A stretch of 64,000 bases of DNA from Alkalicoccus daliensis (lineage in GTDB: Bacteria > Bacillota > Bacilli > Bacillales > Salisediminibacteriaceae), in assembly GCF_900103955.1 (NCBI RefSeq), contig NZ_FNIL01000007.1, forward strand, positions 62,001-126,000, given 5' to 3'. Every line of letters begins with the position of its first letter. The first letter of the stretch is position 1. This document shows positions 61,939-64,000 of the stretch, piece after piece. The notes below the pieces were generated by a model that was not told where the DNA came from, did no database searches, and was given only the letters and a program-made list of their open reading frames with translations. The position numbers were made by a program, and so were the translations under genes.

Positions 61939-62800
61939 CTCTGATTCCACCCTTCTTTTTCACTAGATAAGTATAAATATCGCTGATAGATGACCAAGTG
62001 CAGTGGAAAGAAGAAAATTTATCTTTTGAGCCGCTGTAATAAAAAACAGCTTTCAGAATTCCTGGAGAAATTTCTTCCTCAAAAATTATTTCTCTGCCGG
62101 TAAGCAGCTGCTGCAATTCAGCAATAGGGCCTGTAATTTCCAGAACAGAATGACGCAGGTCCTCAATGCTGGAAAATAAGATGTTATGTCCGTTTTCAAT
62201 AATAAGTAAGTATTCAAGCAGATTTTCAATTTCCTTTAAGTGATGGGAGGAAATTAAAATTGTTCTCGGTTTTTGAATATAATCTTTTAATAAAGCTTCC
62301 ATAAAATCTTTTCTGATGGTCTCATCCATTCCTTCTAAAGGCTCATCCATCAAAGTAAGCGGAGCACGTGTGCATAAACCAAATAAAGCCTGGAACAGAC
62401 GTTTCTGACCTTTTGACAGCTGCTCGATTTTTGCAGACATTTTAAATTCGAAATATTGAAAGAGAGGAAGTGCCACAGCATTCTCCCAGAAAGTATACTG
62501 TTCTGCACCTGCAGCGAGAATCTCTCCCAGTGTGAAGTGGGCAGGAAAAGCCATATTTTCTTCCACGAAAATTGAATTCGACTGAACTTCAAGAGATGTC
62601 ACTGGAAACCCATAAACGGCTGCCCTTCCACTACTTGGTGTCTGCAGGCCAGAAATAATTTCCAGCATCGTTGTTTTACCTGCCCCGTTTCTTCCGGCAA
62701 CACCTACAATTGTGTTTTCAGGGATTTGTAAATTAAAATCTATTAAAGCAGACTGTCTGTGAAATGATTTATTTACATTTTCAAATGATATGGCATTCAT
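61898..62800 (-). CDS. ABC transporter ATP-binding protein (YtrB-like)
   Basis: This 300-residue ATPase has Walker A GRNGAGKTT, a signature-like LSKGQKRLF instead of LSGGQ, Walker B TLMDEPLEGMD and the switch histidine in SSHHLKEIE. The start overlaps the GntR stop (ATGA). It is similar in layout to the antibiotic-induced ytr system of B. subtilis. Confidence 0.9.
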   Translation of the reverse strand: MNAISFENVNKSFHRQSALIDFNLQIPENTIVGVAGRNGAGKTTMLEIISGLQTPSSGRAAVYGFPVTSLEVQSNSIFVEENMAFPAHFTLGEILAAGAEQYTFWENAVALPLFQYFEFKMSAKIEQLSKGQKRLFQALFGLCTRAPLTLMDEPLEGMDETIRKDFMEALLKDYIQKPRTILISSHHLKEIENLLEYLLIIENGHNILFSSIEDLRHSVLEITGPIAELQQLLTGREIIFEEEISPGILKAVFYYSGSKDKFSSFHCTWSSISDIYTYLVKKKGGIRDVYHSTSSQRNYS

Positions 62801-63180
62801 TTTTTATCTCCCTTCTGATTTTCCCACTCTTGTTCTACTAATTTTTGAAATTCCTCTTTCGTAATTCCTAAATATCCCGCTTCTTTAACTGAAGAAGAAA
62901 GTAAGGTTTTCAGAGTGGTAGCTTTTCTTTTTGCCAAAAGATTTTTCTGTGCACCCGGTGAAACAAAACAGCCGAGTCCCCGTTTTTTAAAAAGTGTACC
63001 TTCTTCTACCAGGATCGCTAATCCTTTGGAAGCTGTAGCAGGATTAATCGTATATATTTCTGCCAGCTGATACTGAGAATAGACTTTGGCGTTTTCCTGC
63101 AGACGCTCAGCAAGTATTTCTTCTTCCAGCCATTCTGCAATTTGTTTATAAATTGGTTTTTCGCTCTGGTCATGCAGCAA
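62797..63180 (-). CDS. GntR-family repressor, YtrA subfamily
   Basis: This 127-residue regulator has the N-terminal winged helix KPIYKQIAEWLEEEILAERL and YQLAEIYTINPATASKGLAILVEEGTLFKKRGLGCFVS, with a short C-terminal dimerisation region as in YtrA proteins. I start at TTG 63180 behind GGAGGGAAG; the frame reaches 63231 but runs through the operator. It heads the operon and probably represses it. Confidence 0.9.
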   Translation of the reverse strand: MLHDQSEKPIYKQIAEWLEEEILAERLQENAKVYSQYQLAEIYTINPATASKGLAILVEEGTLFKKRGLGCFVSPGAQKNLLAKRKATTLKTLLSSSVKEAGYLGITKEEFQKLVEQEWENQKGDKK

Positions 63181-63204
63181 AAGCTTCCCTCCTTCCCAAA
63201 TATC

Positions 63205-63236
63205 ACTTAGTGCATTAGTGGAGTAATGCACTAAGT
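63205..63236 (-). promoter_or_regulatory. GntR operator
   Basis: ACTTAGTGCATTA and TAATGCACTAAGT form a perfect 13-bp inverted repeat with a 6-bp spacer. It overlaps the -10 box, so a bound repressor would block the promoter. Confidence 0.88.
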
Positions 63237-63262
63237 ATATATCCAGCTTTATAGATTTGCAA
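63234..63262 (-). promoter_or_regulatory. Promoter of the GntR-ABC operon
   Basis: On the minus strand TTGCAA, 17 bp, TATACT. The -10 overlaps the operator. Confidence 0.75.
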
Positions 63263-63558
63263 GAATTATTAAATTAATTTTAGACAGGCTTGATATAAAA
63301 GAGGAAATACAACCGTAATAACTAAAAAGTTGACTTAAATGAAAGCGTAAGCATATACATTGTAAATAATACATATAATCACTATAATTAGGGATATAGA
63401 GAGTTGATTAGTACTGAGACAGGATGAGAGGGCATTATCCTTTAAAATAGTTTATATTATTTAATAAAACTCTATTTTCTTTCTGATTTGAATGTGCTAC
63501 ACTGCTCTGTGGAGATCAAACTAACTTATACAATGGCATCTGAAAGGAGGATTTACAC
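63263..63558. other. Divergent intergenic region
   Basis: This AT-rich stretch contains promoter-like sequences and TGAAAGCGTAAGCA (near 63339), a 12-of-14 cre match. The TGAAAGGAGG site at its end serves the next gene. I see no RNA gene or repeat copy. Confidence 0.4.
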
Positions 63559-64000
63559 ATGTTTGCAGGACTTAAGACAAGAATTGAAGAAAAACGTGCG
63601 CTCTGGTCCAAAGAGACACAGGAGCGTATTGAACGATTCGCAGCATTTGAGCGCCGACGCTCTCTGGAAGACATGGAACGTGAGCAGTCACAGCATTTTA
63701 TTTTAAATCAGGAGGTTGGGAAGTATCTAAAGACGGTCAACCCGACATTTCTTATTAAGCCGGAAGTTAATCGTGCACTATTGAACATGTTATATGCCCG
63801 ATCAGAAGGAACTTTCAGCATAAATATGTCCATGACAAAAGAAATGCGCAAAGCATATTCTTTTTATCATAATGAATTAAAAGTTTTCATCGAATTAATT
63901 GAACGCAAAGGCTTTCGTATGGAAGGGCAGGAAAAGTTCTTTATGGAGAACTTTTTAACAAAACTCCGTGAAAATAATTTCCGTTATCTAACAGAAGTTT
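63559..64000 (+). CDS. Unidentified hydrophilic protein, 3' end beyond the window
   Basis: An ATG at 63559 behind GAAAGGAGG opens a frame that is still open at the window end (147 codons seen). It is charged and helical (KTRIEEKRALWSKETQERIE, FAAFERRRSLEDMEREQ), with no signal peptide or membrane segment. I recognise no family. Confidence 0.65.
   Translation, partial: MFAGLKTRIEEKRALWSKETQERIERFAAFERRRSLEDMEREQSQHFILNQEVGKYLKTVNPTFLIKPEVNRALLNMLYARSEGTFSINMSMTKEMRKAYSFYHNELKVFIELIERKGFRMEGQEKFFMENFLTKLRENNFRYLTEV

Overview
The window looks like chromosome of a low-to-moderate GC Gram-positive rod of the family Bacillaceae, probably a halophilic or alkaliphilic member. Ribosome binding sites are strong (AGGAGG-type), TTG and GTG starts are common, proteins are acidic, and there is a BCCT osmolyte transporter. 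A SAM riboswitch precedes metK, a leucine T-box precedes leuS, and CcpA cre-like sites and Fur boxes are visible. The order metK, BCCT transporter, ytoA, ytpA, ytqB, ytqA ... MFS, leuS, ytfP, GntR-ABC resembles the ytk-ytr part of Bacillus subtilis. No rRNA, tRNA, CRISPR array, prophage or transposase gene was found.

The most striking content is two genes whose frames are interrupted by a single in-frame TGA exactly at the family's catalytic cysteine. One is an AhpE-like peroxiredoxin (1993-2454, TGA at codon 46). The other is an OsmC/Ohr-family peroxidase (minus strand, 58558-58085, TGA at codon 65). In each, the TGA is followed within 19-26 nt by a perfect 6-bp stem closed by the same loop, GGA, the form expected of a bacterial SECIS element. 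I read both as selenoproteins, which implies that selA, selB, selC and selD lie elsewhere in the genome. A standard annotation would report split genes or pseudogenes.

A second theme is a family of non-coding, hairpin-rich repeats of about 540 bp. Three near full-length copies (537, 538 and 540 bp) each sit between two copies of a terminator-like palindrome of 25-31 nt, as if insertion duplicated the terminator. At least four decayed copies lie in other intergenic gaps. A smaller cassette is nested at different places, and in opposite orientations, in different copies. A related element of about 870 bp lies at 14481-15348, with remnants at 21886 and 8575.

Layout. 1-6.7 kb: YolD-like fragment, zinc-ribbon protein, UbiA prenyltransferase, Sec-peroxiredoxin, cardiolipin synthase and membrane proteins. 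6.8-12.9 kb: homocysteine methyltransferase with a MOSC protein, CstA, and a cory-CC-star/ArsA-like ATPase pair. 13-20.8 kb: epimerase, a Fur-controlled pair of nitroreductases, ferritin, Na/Pi cotransporter and a DUF2254 protein. 21-24.7 kb: small membrane proteins, lipoproteins and two PAP2 phosphatases. 25.3-32.5 kb: a sugar ABC importer with a perfect cre site and a YesM/YesN-like two-component system. 33-37 kb: HAD phosphatase, MetY with an unusual C-terminal extension, and secreted proteins. 37.3-44.7 kb: chemoreceptor, arsenite pump with a palindromic operator inside its promoter, and two large transporters. 44.7-57.5 kb: mobA, ytkD, metK, the BCCT transporter, carbonic anhydrase-like protein, ytpA, the tRNA-modification genes mnmM and mnmL, threonine aldolase, an MFS transporter and leuS. 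58-64 kb: Sec-OsmC, ytfP, a GntR-regulated ABC operon and the start of an unidentified gene that leaves the window.
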